Shown here piece by piece: positions 1 through 13,205 of a stretch of 64,000 bases of DNA. Location of the stretch: the NCBI GenBank assembly GCA_037013685.1, contig CM072888.1, positions 12,776,216-12,840,215 of the forward strand. Reading direction: 5' to 3'. Each line of letters starts with the position of its first letter. Position 1 is the stretch's first letter. Position numbers and translations under genes: made by a program. The notes beneath the pieces are model-generated. The model made no database searches. It was not told the origin of the DNA and saw nothing but the letters and a program-made list of their open reading frames with translations. This DNA comes from Acridotheres tristis (Eukaryota; Chordata; Aves; Passeriformes; Sturnidae).

Positions 1-2320
1 GTGGACCTGGGCAAGCAGGAGAAATGGAATCACAATGAGGGGAGGAAGTAGGGACTAACAAAGGTGACCACCAGAAAGCAGAAAAAGCAGCAGGGGAGGG
101 CAACTGCATGTAACACTATTTTGCATTAAGGTCAATAATCCTGATTTTGTGGGCTTCTTTTTTGTTTACACTGAGTTTATCTGCACCTTCGTGACAACGT
201 TTTTTTCAGATAATAGTGTTTACTGAAAATCCTTTTGAGTGCCTGTTACAATCTCTTTGGAATTGCTCTTTTGCCTTCTATCAGGCTCTTAATGCTCTTC
301 AAGATTTTCAGGAAAGCTCAATTAGTCTTCCAAAATCCTTATGACTTCATGCAAGGTTCCACTGGTGACACTCCCAGGGAAAAATAAACTACAAGCTGTA
401 CTTTTGAATTCATCTTCTGCTGCTTTCAAGGGTAACCTTTTTCAGCCGGCGAAGATCACATAACCTTTCCCTCTCACTTGAGATTCACAAACAACTTAAG
501 ATCAGCGTCCTGACCACTTCCAGAGTGCATTGCAAAACAATATGTGAGATTTAAACTCTGACTTTAAATAACAATATGGTTTTTTGGGTTTTTTTGGAAG
601 CGTTTGTAAGTATATCTCAGTAATAAGCAGAATTTGGTACCATGCCTCTGGAGGACAGCTCTCCTTGGTGGTTGTCACAAGGTATTGAGGTAAACAAGAG
701 GTTAAACATATTTATCACTGATGAATTCTGATAACCCTCTGTAATTTCCTATACATATTGTATCTTAGCTGTTCATGAACATTATTTTGGTCATTAAAAT
801 AGTCAAATAGGGGAAAAGAAACGGTCATTACAGGATGTCACACTTAAAAAACAGGTTTAATTACAGACATGAGTTGTGCTAGTCTTTTTCTGTCTATGAA
901 TTTCCTGATATCTTTTGATAATATCTGAATCCTTGTGGATATGGTTGCACAATAAGTGTGGGGGAAAAAGTGCTCCAGTTTTAAAAGCACTTTGTGTTAG
1001 TGTTGACTAAGACACTTCTCTCTAGTCTTTCTTCCAAGCCAAAACTGAAGCTAAGCTGTGCTTGTCCCATGGAGGCTCCTGTGGCTCTTAGCTGTTTCAC
1101 CACCATACTAGAAGCTGTCCATGGGAGCAAACTTGTTCCTTGGGATGAGAATGTGTTATGTGTCCAGCTTGATGCAAAATTAACAAGCAGCTAGGCTAAA
1201 ACATGCTAGATAAACTTATTTGTATTATTCTAGCGTATTTATATATTTAATGGAGCCCCAAAGAAGTCCCCATGACTGAGTTAAAATTCAGCTAATATGG
1301 AGCTGGCACTCATGAACAGTGAGTAGCTCTCAGGAATTGATTTTTCAAATCGAAAATGCTTTTTTATTTCTGAAAATTGCCCAACACCATGGGTACAAAG
1401 CACATTGTTTTAATGGTAAGATTAATGGAACATCTGGAGCTGACAGAATCAGTCTGCAGAACAGCAAGAGAACAGATGAGGAGACAGATTGGCATGGCTG
1501 TGAAGAAGCAAAAGCCAGGCCAGCCTGCTCCTACCCATCCAAGGGAGAATGAAGCTTCACAGGAGTGGTTTTCCTGGTCTCTCTGACACCCATGGTTCAC
1601 ACAACAGCTCCAACCTCTCTTCAGGCAATGCCACTTGCCCAGTGTTCTTTGTCAGTATGGACAAATTGGTGATCTGCAGTGCTGCCACAGAAAATTCTTG
1701 CTCACTTTCATTCTTGGACTTCCAGACCCGCAGTGCCAACATGAGCAGCAGCTGACTGCAGTCACAATGACAGAAGTCAGTCTGTGAACAACCAGAGGGA
1801 AGCAACCAATTTATTTTCCAGACTGACAACGCAATTTTTACATTGTAATGAATTTAAGTACATTAGTAAGAACAGTTAATTTAGAAATTATAGACTTTAG
1901 CATTAAAAAGTCAAAACCCCGAGAGCTAGTATTTATTTAAATGGTTACTTTTGACTTATAAATGTTAAAAAACATAATTTGTATCGATATTTTACACAGT
2001 TAGAGACTTTAACTTACAATGTAAGTTTGTAGAGATAGATAAGAATAAAGTGTTGCTTTGTTTTTATTTTTATAATACAGATCCTGGGACTTGTGCTTCT
2101 TCTGGACCATATGGTGTTCCTGGGTTTCAGATCACACACAAAGGTAAAGAGAAATAAATTCTATTCTGGTACAGAGGAAAGATAGAATATGATTAACCTA
2201 GAGTGAGTATTAGAAAAGAAAAGTTATCTTGACTTTTTGGTGGGAGAGATATTTTTATAAAATTCCTCATGTTGAGTGTTCTTCCTAATGTTCTGCAAAA
2301 CTTCACCGATGCTAGGCAAA

Positions 2321-2321
<1 letters not shown>
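1..2321. other. Unique AT-rich DNA, no gene seen
   Basis: No repeat family, RNA gene or convincing coding region is recognised. The open frames here are 66 to 90 codons and overlap on opposite strands around 1319-1829, as expected by chance. A T/G-rich run near 575-600 is low complexity. Read as intergenic or intronic DNA. Confidence 0.7.

Positions 2322-2327
<6 letters not shown>

Positions 2328-2359
<32 letters not shown>
2328..2359. repeat. (TA)16 dinucleotide microsatellite
   Basis: Sixteen uninterrupted TA units, preceded by an imperfect ATATG and followed by a T/A-rich tail to about 2395. A long pure array of this kind is likely to vary in length between individuals and is prone to assembly or slippage error. 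No function is implied. Confidence 0.95.
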
Positions 2360-2364
<5 letters not shown>

Positions 2365-2423
2365 TTTTAAATTTCACAATATTTTTTTATAAATCCGTGT
2401 ATTTCAGGGGCAACCCTCCATAT

Positions 2424-2935
2424 TTATCTCCTGATGCCCTTCTGCTGAGCAGGCTTTGCTAGCTTACTTGAAACCTTTCTGCTGTGCCTTTCAAACCCAA
2501 AGTGCAAGGGATCTGTTCTCCTGTGAGTTTTTACACCTGTTTCTTTGCATGCATGAGCATGTGCAAAGGTCTGACTGACAGCACCATTTCTAGCATAAAC
2601 CAAATCCCTTCCCAAACTGGCTTGGATAACTTGGGGATTCCAAGCAGCAGTCACATCCCCTGGCCACAGTCTCTGTCTCAGGATTCAGAAAAAGCTTAGC
2701 TGATGGTTTTCCCATCAGGTCACCCCTCAGGGACTTGGGTGTGGTTCTGGTCTGTGATCCTGAGACCCAACAGCTGCTTCTGTCTGCTCCAGCCCTTGAT
2801 GCTGTCCCTTGGATACAGATCCCTGTGTCCTGCCTGCTGTCCCAGCTCGTTCCTGCAGCTGAACACTCAGACTAATCCTGCTCCCACCTTCTTTGTTTGA
2901 CAGCTCCATTTTGCAGGCTGGATCTTGCAATTCTC
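2424..2935. other. GC-richer block of unknown origin
   Basis: The base composition rises to about half G+C over roughly 500 bp, against strongly AT-rich flanks. Frames of 65 to 76 codons are open on both strands (2484-2699 and 2703-2900 plus; 2424-2654 and 2727-2930 minus) and none resembles a known protein. The block could be an old, diverged transposable element or a non-coding exon. I do not recognise the family, and the sequence alone does not decide. Confidence 0.4.
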
Positions 2936-3489
2936 AGCTGAGTCTCCCCTTGCATTTACTGCTTGAATCCTAAATTTGGACTGTATTAGCTTTTCACTGG
3001 CCTAAGGTGCTGCAGTAGAAGGGACAGCTGAGAGCCTGAACTTCTCTCCCCCTATGGAAATTGAGTAAAAATATTGTGACTGAAAAGAGATCTGCAGTAA
3101 AAGTCCCTGATGTAAAATTCGAGACTGAATGCTTTTGAGATCTAAGGAACTTACTCAGCTCCATCTGTTTCAGTCAAAGGACATTGAGAAACAGACAAAA
3201 AGATCTGACTTGTGAAAATAAGACACTTATCTGACCCAAGCTTTCATTGATAAACAGAAACGATAATAAAATTGTGTTTGCCGTAAATTCTTCTTGGGGC
3301 TTTCACAGATTTAACTGGGCTTAACTGAATCATGAAAGTCACTAAACATTTTCTTAATCTACTGCACTTAAAAGTCTCCAGATAGGCTGCTGCTTGCAGC
3401 AAAATGATCTGTCTGCTCTGATCTTCTCTTTTCTCTGCCCTCCCTAGTCTTGGTGTAAGGAAATGCAAGGCTGTGAGTAGCCAGTGGAT

Positions 3490-3940
3490 TCTGAAGTGAT
3501 CGGGTAACGAGAGCGAGTCAACATCCATTCTGTCTTGCAGTGCCCTCTGTTTAGGTCTTTTACGCATTTCAAAACCTAAATTTTCATGCAAGCAGACAAA
3601 AAAGGAACTGTTTTAAGCTACTATCAATAGGATACTTCTGTCTCAACGAAGGGGAATGTTTAGTCTATACCCACGTTGTGTTTTTTGCAAATATTGTTTC
3701 GAAAAGCGAAGAAAGGCTCTCTGCTTTGGTCCCTCGTTCTCTACAGGAGGGAGCAATCTCTTGCAGTCCATTCACACGGGATTACTCTTGCTATCTGTCC
3801 CGGATCTGCTGGCCAGCCAGGCTGTGAATCCTGCTCCCAGCACTTGTGCTCTGCACATCCATGTGTGCCACGAGGAGGGGAAACCTCTGCGGAGTCGCCC
3901 AGAGCTGTGGCGACGTTCAGCGGAACAGCAAAAACGTGGC
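3490..3940. other. CpG-enriched cluster, possible regulatory element or first exon
   Basis: I count 14 CpG dinucleotides between 3647 and 3936, and 4 more between about 3500 and 3566. The next 300 bp downstream (4021-4320) hold only 3. G+C is near 50% in AT-rich surroundings. Three overlapping frames of 99 to 114 codons are open here (3656-3994 and 3676-4020 plus, 3741-4040 minus). None looks like a known protein, and GC-rich DNA has fewer stop codons by chance. A CpG-retaining patch in a depleted region fits a small unmethylated regulatory element, a promoter or first exon, or a fairly young inserted sequence. The sequence does not tell these apart. Confidence 0.4.
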
Positions 3941-4049
3941 ACAGTCTTGCAAAAAATGGAAAAAAACCCAAAAATCTGCAACTGTCCTTTTTAAAGGATC
4001 CATCTACTTTCAGTTTGTGATACTCTCCTCTTTGGGCCAAAATGGCTGA

Positions 4050-7000
4050 CTCTTATTGGTACTGCCTATACGTTTGTACTACAAACCTATAGAAGTTGAA
4101 GCCCAGCTGTGAAATGATATTTGTTGGATATCTTTATAAAAAGGCCTTATAGTTACGTCCTCACAGTGCTGATTTCAAAGAAGAAGTACTTTTCAAATCT
4201 ATTTAATACCTGTAAAACGTCTAAGTTCATGCAAGTATGAAAATACATATTTTTTTAATATACTAAAAGAACACAAAATGCCAGGTTATGTCTCTTTTTC
4301 AGGAAAAAGGTATTCTTTCATTACGATAAGTGGATTTTATTATTAAGAGCTAGGAACTGATAAACAGGGGTGAAAATGGCTGGGACTGTGCAAGAAAGCT
4401 ATGTTTTCTTATAATTTATTCAATGATTAATGACAATATTCCTCAAAACATATTCCAGCAACTGTTAAACTAGCTGAATACCTAAAAAACTCCAAACCAC
4501 TAAATAATTCTTTAATTAAAAATGTTCAGGATCAATTCTAAAATGTTTCTAGGAAATGACATGAGTTCAGCTGAATTGTAAAGTAAGAAAATCAGAGCTT
4601 TTTCCATATCTTCTAAGAGGAAAAACTAATTCTGTAAATGGTTGCACAGATTTGGTTTTATTCCTTTGAGTCTAAACTGCATATTAAATTATGAATATTG
4701 TCATTCCTCTTGTAGTAGACACTTGATATACTGTTTAAAAAGCTAAATAATTCATTCATTAAATTTTAATTCATTAAAAACATGAAGCAAAAGCTCTAAG
4801 GCTATGGACAAATACCAATTCTTTTATGTTAATAGTAATATTTATGTGTTTATCACTAGACATAAGTAAAAATAAATATGAATTCCTAAGATCTACTGAA
4901 CCATCTTGCTTACAGATACAGAGAAGTTGGTACAGACACATTGTTGAGAATGGATATGATTTCTTAATTTGTTAGTGACAAATAAATAGCAACCTGCTGT
5001 TTTTTAAACTTTCATAACAGGAAGGACCACTCTCACTGATGTTCTGAGTTTATTAACTCAGCTCCTTACATGGCCTTCTTGAGGCTACAGAGAGACTGAG
5101 GGAAGGAGAGTAAAAGGCTTCTTTTCCTGCATTCTACCCACTTTTTGAATAAAGTTCATATGAGTGAGAGGATACAGAGAGACTAGGTGGGTTTAAGGTA
5201 CAGTAAACTGTGGAAAAGCCCTGATTCTTTACTTCTTGCAGTCTACTGTGGCTAAAGGTCCTGCAGGTTGACCTGGAGACCATTTTTCATCCCTTCTTCT
5301 CTCAGCAAAATCTTTTGAACAAAATTTTGGGGCTGTTTCTTTCTCTATATTCTCTGCTATGGGTTACTCTTCATAAAAAGGTGATAGATAGAATGCAGAA
5401 TGTTTCTCTTTCAGTAAGTGAGATAGTTCAAGATGTGACTTAGTTCAAGGGTCTTACTTATTTCTATCAGCCAAAAACAATCCAAGCCAAAGGAGCTGAT
5501 GACAAATAAGTGAGAAATCAAACATATTTGATGATAAGGACATAATGCCAGAAACCTTTCATTGACTTGGTTCATCCTTATTCATGAACAGAGATGAGTC
5601 ACAATCAGGCACTGGTTTGAACTTAGTTCAGCTTTTTTTGTTTTGTTGCCCACCTCTATTTCTGTCATATGGAATAATGATTTTTCTAGCAGAATAATGA
5701 ATTCATTTTTTGTCTAGTTGTCTGTTTTTGAGGTTTTGATTTTTTAAATTTCCTCGGGTTTATTTTTCTAAGGATGCATTTGCTCAGCAGAGAAAATGTC
5801 AGATTCAATAGTAGCAGTTTCTCGAAGCAGCTGAAAACAGAGAATTGTAAAGGAAAATCAGTGACCAAATTTGATGGGAAGGGCTGGTAACAACACTCAT
5901 GTTGCCCATTCATGTAAAAGCATGGTTGAGAAATATCTCAGTGTTGGGTGAAGTGCTGCAAATTAGGCAGCTGATTTATACTTTATAAAAATAATGCTGT
6001 GCTGGAAACACTTGCAAGACCACTCATCTGTTATTGGCCTGACTCAATAAGAGAGTATTGCTCTCTCCAGAATGGCTCATTCTGCCCAACAAGACCTGAA
6101 TCAGTTTGTCCAAGTCAGTTTTAGTATATATATTTTCATAGTTAGGCTATGACAGATCTGATGCCGGAAAGAAAAGAGAATCCCAGAAACCATTAATCTC
6201 TCAACATGTGCCAAACCCATATTTTCTACAGATAGGTCCCACACGAAATAATACATTAGTATTAGCACTTCTGAATGCCTTGATGAACATTAGCTTGTAC
6301 AATGAAAGTCAGTTTTCCTTCCCTGGCTTAACAGATGATGTTAATAGGAAATCTGTTTTCTGAATTAAAGACTTGGTGCAATGGGGGCCAGAAGCTGAAA
6401 GTGTTGGATGGTAGTAGTGCTTTATCTAGGACAGCTGAATGGTTTGGAAAATCTGATCTTCAGAGCTGAAGGACTGCCAAAAGCTGGAGGTCCTTGCATG
6501 TTGCTCAGGCTCAATCCTAAATGTAGGAATTGCAGAATCACACTCTCTCTTGAGCTCACTTGGTATAAAAACACCTGCACCCTTTCTTCCTCTCGAAAGG
6601 GACATTGGCAAGTTGCTGAGCTCCAGCAGAACCATAGGTCTTGCTCTAATTCCCTTTTCCATCACCATTTTAGCTGACCTGTAGTCAGTTACACCTGGGT
6701 AGAATGGAGAAAATCAAGGCTGGGATTCAATTTGGATCCTCAGTATAAATGGGTTTTTAAGAAACGATTAAATTACTCCTGTCTGCTTCAGGTACATTTA
6801 CCTATTTTTTTCCTTATTGTGTAAGACAAATTACAATATTTTCTATCAAAAAGAAGAAAAATAGTGTCAGATGAAGAGTTGATAGCCTTTTTAGATTCCA
6901 GCATTACTGGTGTTCAATTATGTTCTCCTAAAATAGTTGGGCTATTGGTAATTAACACTATTACAAGTGTAATTTCAAACCATTTAACACAATTTGTGGG

Positions 7001-9009
7001 GGCTATGTTTTATGATGGCTCACTTCCATTCTACAACGGGAAACTCTGGATCTGTTTGTTTTTCTTTCTCAATTTTTCACAGTTCATGCTTATACATCTA
7101 TCAGAAAAAAACCTCAAAGCTCATACTTATGTAGTAACATAAAGATAGAGAACTGATGGGGCTTTTCCATGGAAAAGTATGTAAATTGTTTCGTTTCATA
7201 AAGGACAGTGTTAGCTGGAAATAAGATTTGCAGAAAGAAAAGGAGAAGAAAGAGCTGTAGCACTGTAGGTAAATGGTGCATTTTCCAATAAAGTTCACAT
7301 CATAAAATAAAAAAGGTGAGATTTTGCTTTCTAAGACAGGAAAACAATCTCACCTTTACAAAAGATATTCTCACTGTGTATTGCTCAGGCCCTTGGATGC
7401 TTTGTTGATAAAATCAAAAGCTGTTTAGAGCAAATTAGAGTTATCTTGATTTTCAAGCAATTGAAAAGAGAAAATTTTGCAGCAGTGATAAAACAGAGTT
7501 TCACTCTCCCAACCAAGGCTTTATTTGTTTGAACTACAGTCTTTATTCCTTTCTTCTGTTTCTTCTGACCCAGTATTCCTTCTCCTTCATCTTGTGTTTC
7601 TGAGCTACAGCTGAACAGAACAGGGTTTGTTTGGGACCACAGCTTTGTATTTCTGAAGGGACTTGTAAGCAATCTTTATGAGGGCTGCTATATTTTTAGA
7701 AGTCCTCTCACTTGCCTATTAAACACAGGGCTGAACAATAGTAATTACTGCACAAATACCAAGGTCCAAAAGTGGTACCATTTCACTTCAATGAAGAGCT
7801 GCTGTGAAAGCACATTTGAAAAATAACCCGTGGTGACAAGGGCTGAGGAAGAAGGGAGAGAAACTGCAGTTCAAAGGGCTTTTTCTGTGGGAGCATAATT
7901 CATTCATGTGTGTACAAGACTCTTTTCCCTGTTGTTTGCATTTTCACTACAGTAAAATAGACCCATGGAAGTGCCTTGTGGGCAGAAAGTGAGTTCCTTA
8001 ATGGAAAGGTTTATATGACTGAAATAAAGAAAGGCTGTGAAACTGGGTGTTGCTGGAAATGAGCTGGATCAGCTGAGAGGGGATCAGCTACACAAGGAGT
8101 TGAAGGGAGAATATCAACTGTGGGATCAGATGTAGAGAGTAGCAGAGGCCAACAAGAGATGTAATAGGAGAGATGTCAAGGAGTGACAGTGAAGACACTT
8201 TTAAAGTTTCTTTTCTGAACTGGAAATTTCAGGGTTGTCCTGTATCAATGTGCCTGTGCCAGTGCAATGACAGTAAGGGACCACCAAGGTATTCAGGCAA
8301 GTTCTAATATAACCTCTTTTTTTTTTGTAAAACTAATATTGCTTTGGTAGAGGTGAGTCCTTGTAGTGGCCTATTCTGATTATTTGCAAGCACTAGTTGC
8401 ACACTGCAATGGAAAGCCCTGTATTAATTTATTTCTCAGTTTATGTTTCTACTCGTTCAAGACTACTGCAAACTATGGGCAGTTTATGGTTCTACTCAAG
8501 TTTATGGATCTAGTCAAACTGCTGCAAACTGTTCATTTTACTAAGCTTTTCTTTTTTATGAAATGAAAATTTTATTGAAAAGTATCATTCTTGGTTTTGA
8601 AAAAAAAAATTCTTTTCCTTTTAATTTATGGAGCTCACTGTCCTTTTCTTTTAGGTTATAAAAGAAATTAGTAAAGGAAGGAATGAAAGAGCAAAAGGAA
8701 TATGTGTCCTTTTGTCCCAGAAATCCTATGAATATAGAAGATAGGAGATTTGATACAGTTTTCACTCATTTTAGCATTTCACATTTTCTTCTTTCATACT
8801 CCAGATCTAAACCAACATTTTATGCACATGCTATTACTGTCTCAAGACAGGACCACTCAGTTCACTAGACCATGTCATCACTGATGGCATTCATGGCATT
8901 AGGAAAAGGAAAGAGTCAGTGGCTTTGCTCACATTTCTTTTTAAGCAGGATAACTTTTTAGTTCTGCCTTATCCATGTTTAAGCAGTGAAATAAAACCCA
9001 TCAGAAATT
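4050..9009. other. Unique AT-rich DNA, no gene seen
   Basis: Five kilobases with no recognised repeat family or gene. Frames are at most 95 codons (7385-7672 minus; 6864-7142 plus) and low in information. A perfect 16-bp palindrome, CTTTTCCATGGAAAAG, lies at 7162-7177. A TATA-like string sits near 4135 with no supporting promoter signal. A purine-rich stretch runs about 8040-8180. Confidence 0.7.
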
Positions 9010-9023
9010 AAAAAAAAAAAAAA
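9010..9023 (+). repeat. Poly(A) tract (14)
   Basis: Fourteen A residues, preceded about 20 bp upstream by AATAAA (8990 region). This could be the tail of an old retroposed copy, but no recognisable parent sequence lies upstream. A simple homopolymer is equally likely. Confidence 0.8.
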
Positions 9024-12000
9024 CAGAAGAAAAAGGTGCTAAATGGGATCTCTATTTATAAGCAGATTTCTGCCATTGGGGTTGAAGACTCCATTCTCTT
9101 CCCTGGTGAGGTGTGGGTGTGCTAACCCAGCAGCTGAACAGGGTGAATGAGACTCTGATATTACAGGCACTTGGAAGACATTTCCAGATTTCTAATGCAC
9201 AAAAATAAAGCTGATGAGACTATCATGACATAAACACTTAATTTCATTCTTAATACAAGCAGGAAATGAGACCAACTTTCAGATGTATTTCTTGAATTAC
9301 TGTGGTTTTCTAAGTGCCCTCGAAATGTGTTGCATGTAAACAAACATTTCCTCTGGGTTGGATAACCAGGCTAACACATGCATTCTTGATCCTTCCAAAG
9401 AGTTTCTTGCCAATATAAAATTAAATTCTAAAGCCTAGGCAAAGCTTAAGAACATATATTTTCAACAGATCTGCCTTTTTTTTTTCTTTGTCTTTTTCCC
9501 TTTTTTCAGAAATGGGAAGTGCTGTCTAAATTGTTTATGATTTTAAACTTTCTTGGAAAAAACACACAATTTTAATTGAGGATCAGTTTATTCTAACTCT
9601 AATATGGGTCTGCTCATCTTTACCACAGGAACTCTTATCAGAGCTTGTACTAAGCAGACAACACCATACCAGAAATTCACTTAACAGAGAGCATTCTTAT
9701 TTCAAGTATTTCATGAAAAATCATTTTACATAAAATGTGCAACAATACTGCTACCTTCTCTAAACAAACAACAACAAAAAAAGGTTGTTCTGTTTGCCTG
9801 TTAAGTCTGCTTTAGCAGTTCTTAGAAATGTCATTCATTAAATGTCAAGCAAATTACTTATAATATCAACCCTGAAAAGCAAACCTTTGTGGGTGCATTT
9901 TCAGAAGCTTTATTCTTCTCTATTCACAGTCTCTCTGGTACATTTCTAGTAAACAAAGTGTATGTTTTTCAAATGATATGAAACTATTTGCTAAATACAT
10001 ATCCTTGTTTAAAATGTGGAAGGGTGTTTCACAATAGTTTAATGAAAGCTAATGAAGAATCTATTTTTCATTTTAAATAACCAGGTTTAAAAATGTGTCT
10101 GCGATACATAATAAATGAATTCTGGAAAATACTCCGTGTCTGGCAGTGACCAGATCTATTTCTGTGGGTTAGCAGGGATTGGTTTTGTTGTTGCTATTGA
10201 ACCTGACACCAAAAGTACAATTACTGCTGATTCAATACCTATTTCTATACCATGAATCGCTGCACCTTACATTGGCTGCTTGGTACTGGAAGTGTGCTAC
10301 CAGCAGTAGCTGCACTATTAGGAAGAGTAACAGACTTCCATTTGCTGAGAAAAAGAGGTCTGAGTAAAGAAAACAAATTTCAGTGTTCCAAATCCTTTGT
10401 CTGCAGCAACATGTAAATCAATAAAAATGAAGTGAAAGCACAAATTTCACAAACCCGTAGAAATAAAAGAAATGGACTGAGAATTTCCATACTATTTAGA
10501 TTACAAACCCATAATTCTTGTATTTGAAAACTCTTCACAAGCCCTGAGGTAGCCCAAGTATGTATCTGCAAGAGAAAATGAAGATGAGCACTGTCATAGT
10601 GTGTTAGTTAAATCTAGTTTACACAGGTAACCTAAAGTAAAATTGCAGCAGTCCAGAGAAGCTAGGATAGGGTGAAAGCTGGATTAGAAGTGACAAAGAG
10701 TGAAGCTGGGAGATGAAAAAGTTTGGGAACAGAAACATTAATTTTTGCACAGGTAGCTGCCATACCTACATGTGAGTATAGGCAGTGCCTGCCCCAGAAA
10801 GTTTGCATTCTACACATCAAAAATGGTGAGTGAAATGAATGTATTCACAAAATAGACCAAAAACTGAAAGTAAAAGCTCAGACTTTAGTAATAATTTGGC
10901 ATGTCAAAATGCAGTCTATGCACTGGGCATTTTAGGAAAACCCATGAGGTTTCAATTGTTGTATTTATTCATGTGGTAGTTAAGGTTTATAGGTTGCTCA
11001 GAATTCCGTTAGACAAACACCTAAGTTTTTCTAGAATTTAAAAGTTCCCACCAAACAAAACAAAAATATCCTAATTCTGTTAAGACTTCAGCCGCTGGAG
11101 ACATTCAGAAAACACTTATTTCTAGTTATGCAGCTTTATTTAAAATAACTGTAAGGAGAGTTGCGATCTAGACATGGAATTCATTCTCCTATTTTGATGC
11201 TTGGATGAAACACAATCTTATTTAAAATGTAATAGATATTATGATACCTATTGGCAAGAAAATAGACATCAAAGTGGAAGCAAACTTCAACCTCGTTCTA
11301 TGACTGCTTTATCTTTCTAGATTCTGGCTCCTATTTTTCTTGTTCACTGTTTTAAAGCACCCATAGACTGATTCCATAGATAAAATTCAAATGCTTTGAA
11401 TTAATTATCTAACACGAAGTTAGTAAACATACAAATAAACTATGAATCACTAATTCTATATTCTAGCTAATAATTGCTTTTAAATACTGTAGATTGAAAT
11501 GAATGTCCTATTTAAAAAAAGCCAACATTATCTAGCTGTGAATCTTCATCAGCTTCTTTGTCTTCCCTCAATACACTCATTTTTGGAGTTCAGTGATAAC
11601 TGGTAAAGAGGCTTTTGTGACAAGCTTGGTTAAAACTGGCTTTTCTCACTGATTTATCAGATAACATAGATGTATCTTTTGTGGAATTCCTGCAACAGAC
11701 CCTGCAGAAATCTTCTTTATGGGAAAGAGATAGATGAAAAAGCCTAATATAGAAATGGGACACAATGGCAGTTCAGAAGGGAAGTTAACTTGGACTGATA
11801 AAATCCAATAAGAGTCAGAAAACTTGGAAAGTTATAGAAAAAATATTAATTTGCTTATATTTAAAATTTTACTCTGAATCACTGGCCCCTGAAATTTCAA
11901 AGGTTTATAAATTTTTTTTCCCACCCATCAATTTTTGATATTGCTGATATTTATTAAGTTCTCAGGCTCCAAAGTAAGTAGTGTTGTGCATAGTGGAAAA

Positions 12001-12479
12001 GTTTATTGCCAAGCTGTGGGAATATGCAATTGGAGCAGAGAGCCCAGTGTACTGGGAACTCTGAATGTCTCTGCATTAAGACATTTACTTGTGATCAGTA
12101 GACTGCTCTTTTATCTGTGTCTCAGATATTTTTCAAATACATTTTCTCATTTTAGAGGAAGGATTAATGCCAATACAGGCAATAGACAACATTCTGAAGT
12201 ATGTCTGAAATGTTCAAGGTTTTTAGAAGTGACTCAAATAACTGAATTTTCAGTAATTCCCTGAGTTAGGAATTCACAGACAGAGTTGTACTATCTCTCC
12301 CACTTAACAGAAATGTGCTTAACCAAACAAATAAAAAAGTTCAATAGACAGAAATATCTTTAAATCCTGTTCTTTCTCACATGTAGAGGCTTAAGACTGT
12401 TTGTCTCCATGATTCCTAATGGTATGGTGTGACTCCTCTATGAAATATAGAGCAGAATTTTCTGTGGTGCGCTTTGTCT
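9024..12479. other. Unique AT-rich DNA, no gene seen
   Basis: No transposable element, RNA gene or coding exon recognised. The longest frame is 11935-12264 plus (109 codons) and has no family features. The segment is uniformly AT-rich and CpG-poor. Confidence 0.7.
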
Positions 12480-12499
12480 TTTGTTTGTTTGTTTGTTTG
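12480..12499. repeat. (TTTG)5 simple repeat
   Basis: Five TTTG units followed by a T run, in a T/G-rich context that starts near 12470. A common low-complexity motif with no implied function. Confidence 0.9.
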
Positions 12500-13118
12500 T
12501 TTTTCCCAATATATTCTAGGAAGTCATTCAACCCTAAGTAACTTATTAGTTAGGGAACTCATCTCTCCTGGTAGCAGCCATAAGACTCCCATCAGTTCCC
12601 TGCAGGAATTACAATTATGTTACATTAGAGAGAATGTTGAATCTAGCAGTCAATGAAGCAAAATTCTTCATTGGCAGAGGTTGCAAAAGGCATCTGACAG
12701 TAGGAAAACTGATGAGCATGGCCTGAGCCTTAAGCATTCTATCACAGAATTCTTTACATGGTCATTTTTCCCCAGCATTTTTCATCTTTTAACATCAGTG
12801 AATATTCGACAGAATTTTTGTCGAGCTTGGGTAGAAGGCTGAGCTCTCATGTGCTATTAAATAAAAATGGGAGCAGAAAAGAGAAAGTATAATATAGCAA
12901 ATGCAGAAAGAATTAATGAAGCTTTCATAAATAACCAATGCAGCCTCATCAGAAATATTGTGCAGTCCTGGTCACAGCATTTCAAAAGCACATGGCAGCA
13001 GCAGGGTCCCCTGTTTACAGTCCAAGGCCTTGACAAAATCTACTTTGACAGAGCTTAAAAAAAAAGATTACTGACTAAGCTACTAAAAAAAGTGCATTTA
13101 AACAGGTACCTGTGGCTC

Positions 13119-13205
13119 AGTGCTGTGGTTTAACCCCAGCCAGCAGCTCACTCCCAGTGCTGGGATTGAGGAGGGAATCAGAAGAGTTAAAATAAGGAAG
13201 GTGAA
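13119..13205. mobile_element. Probable avian endogenous retrovirus LTR fragment
   Basis: The segment begins with TGCTGTGGTTTAACCCCAG, then CCAGCAGCTCACTCCC, GGGATTGAGGAGGGAATC and an A-rich AGTTAAAATAAGGAAG. This order resembles a dispersed LTR sequence that I know from many bird genomes (GGTTTAACCCCAGCCAGCA, a C-rich CTCACTCCC block, a GGGAGGGAATC block). Only about 90 bp is recognisable, with no internal retroviral genes and no paired LTR, so it would be a truncated relic. Subfamily and orientation were not determined. Confidence 0.55.

Noticed and set aside
4130..4150. TATA-like string TTTATAAAAAGGCC
   Set aside because: No initiator, exon or transcript evidence. Such strings are expected in AT-rich DNA.
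8985..9023. AATAAA followed by poly(A), as in a processed pseudogene
   Set aside because: No coding or UTR sequence of a known gene is recognisable upstream and no target-site duplication was seen.
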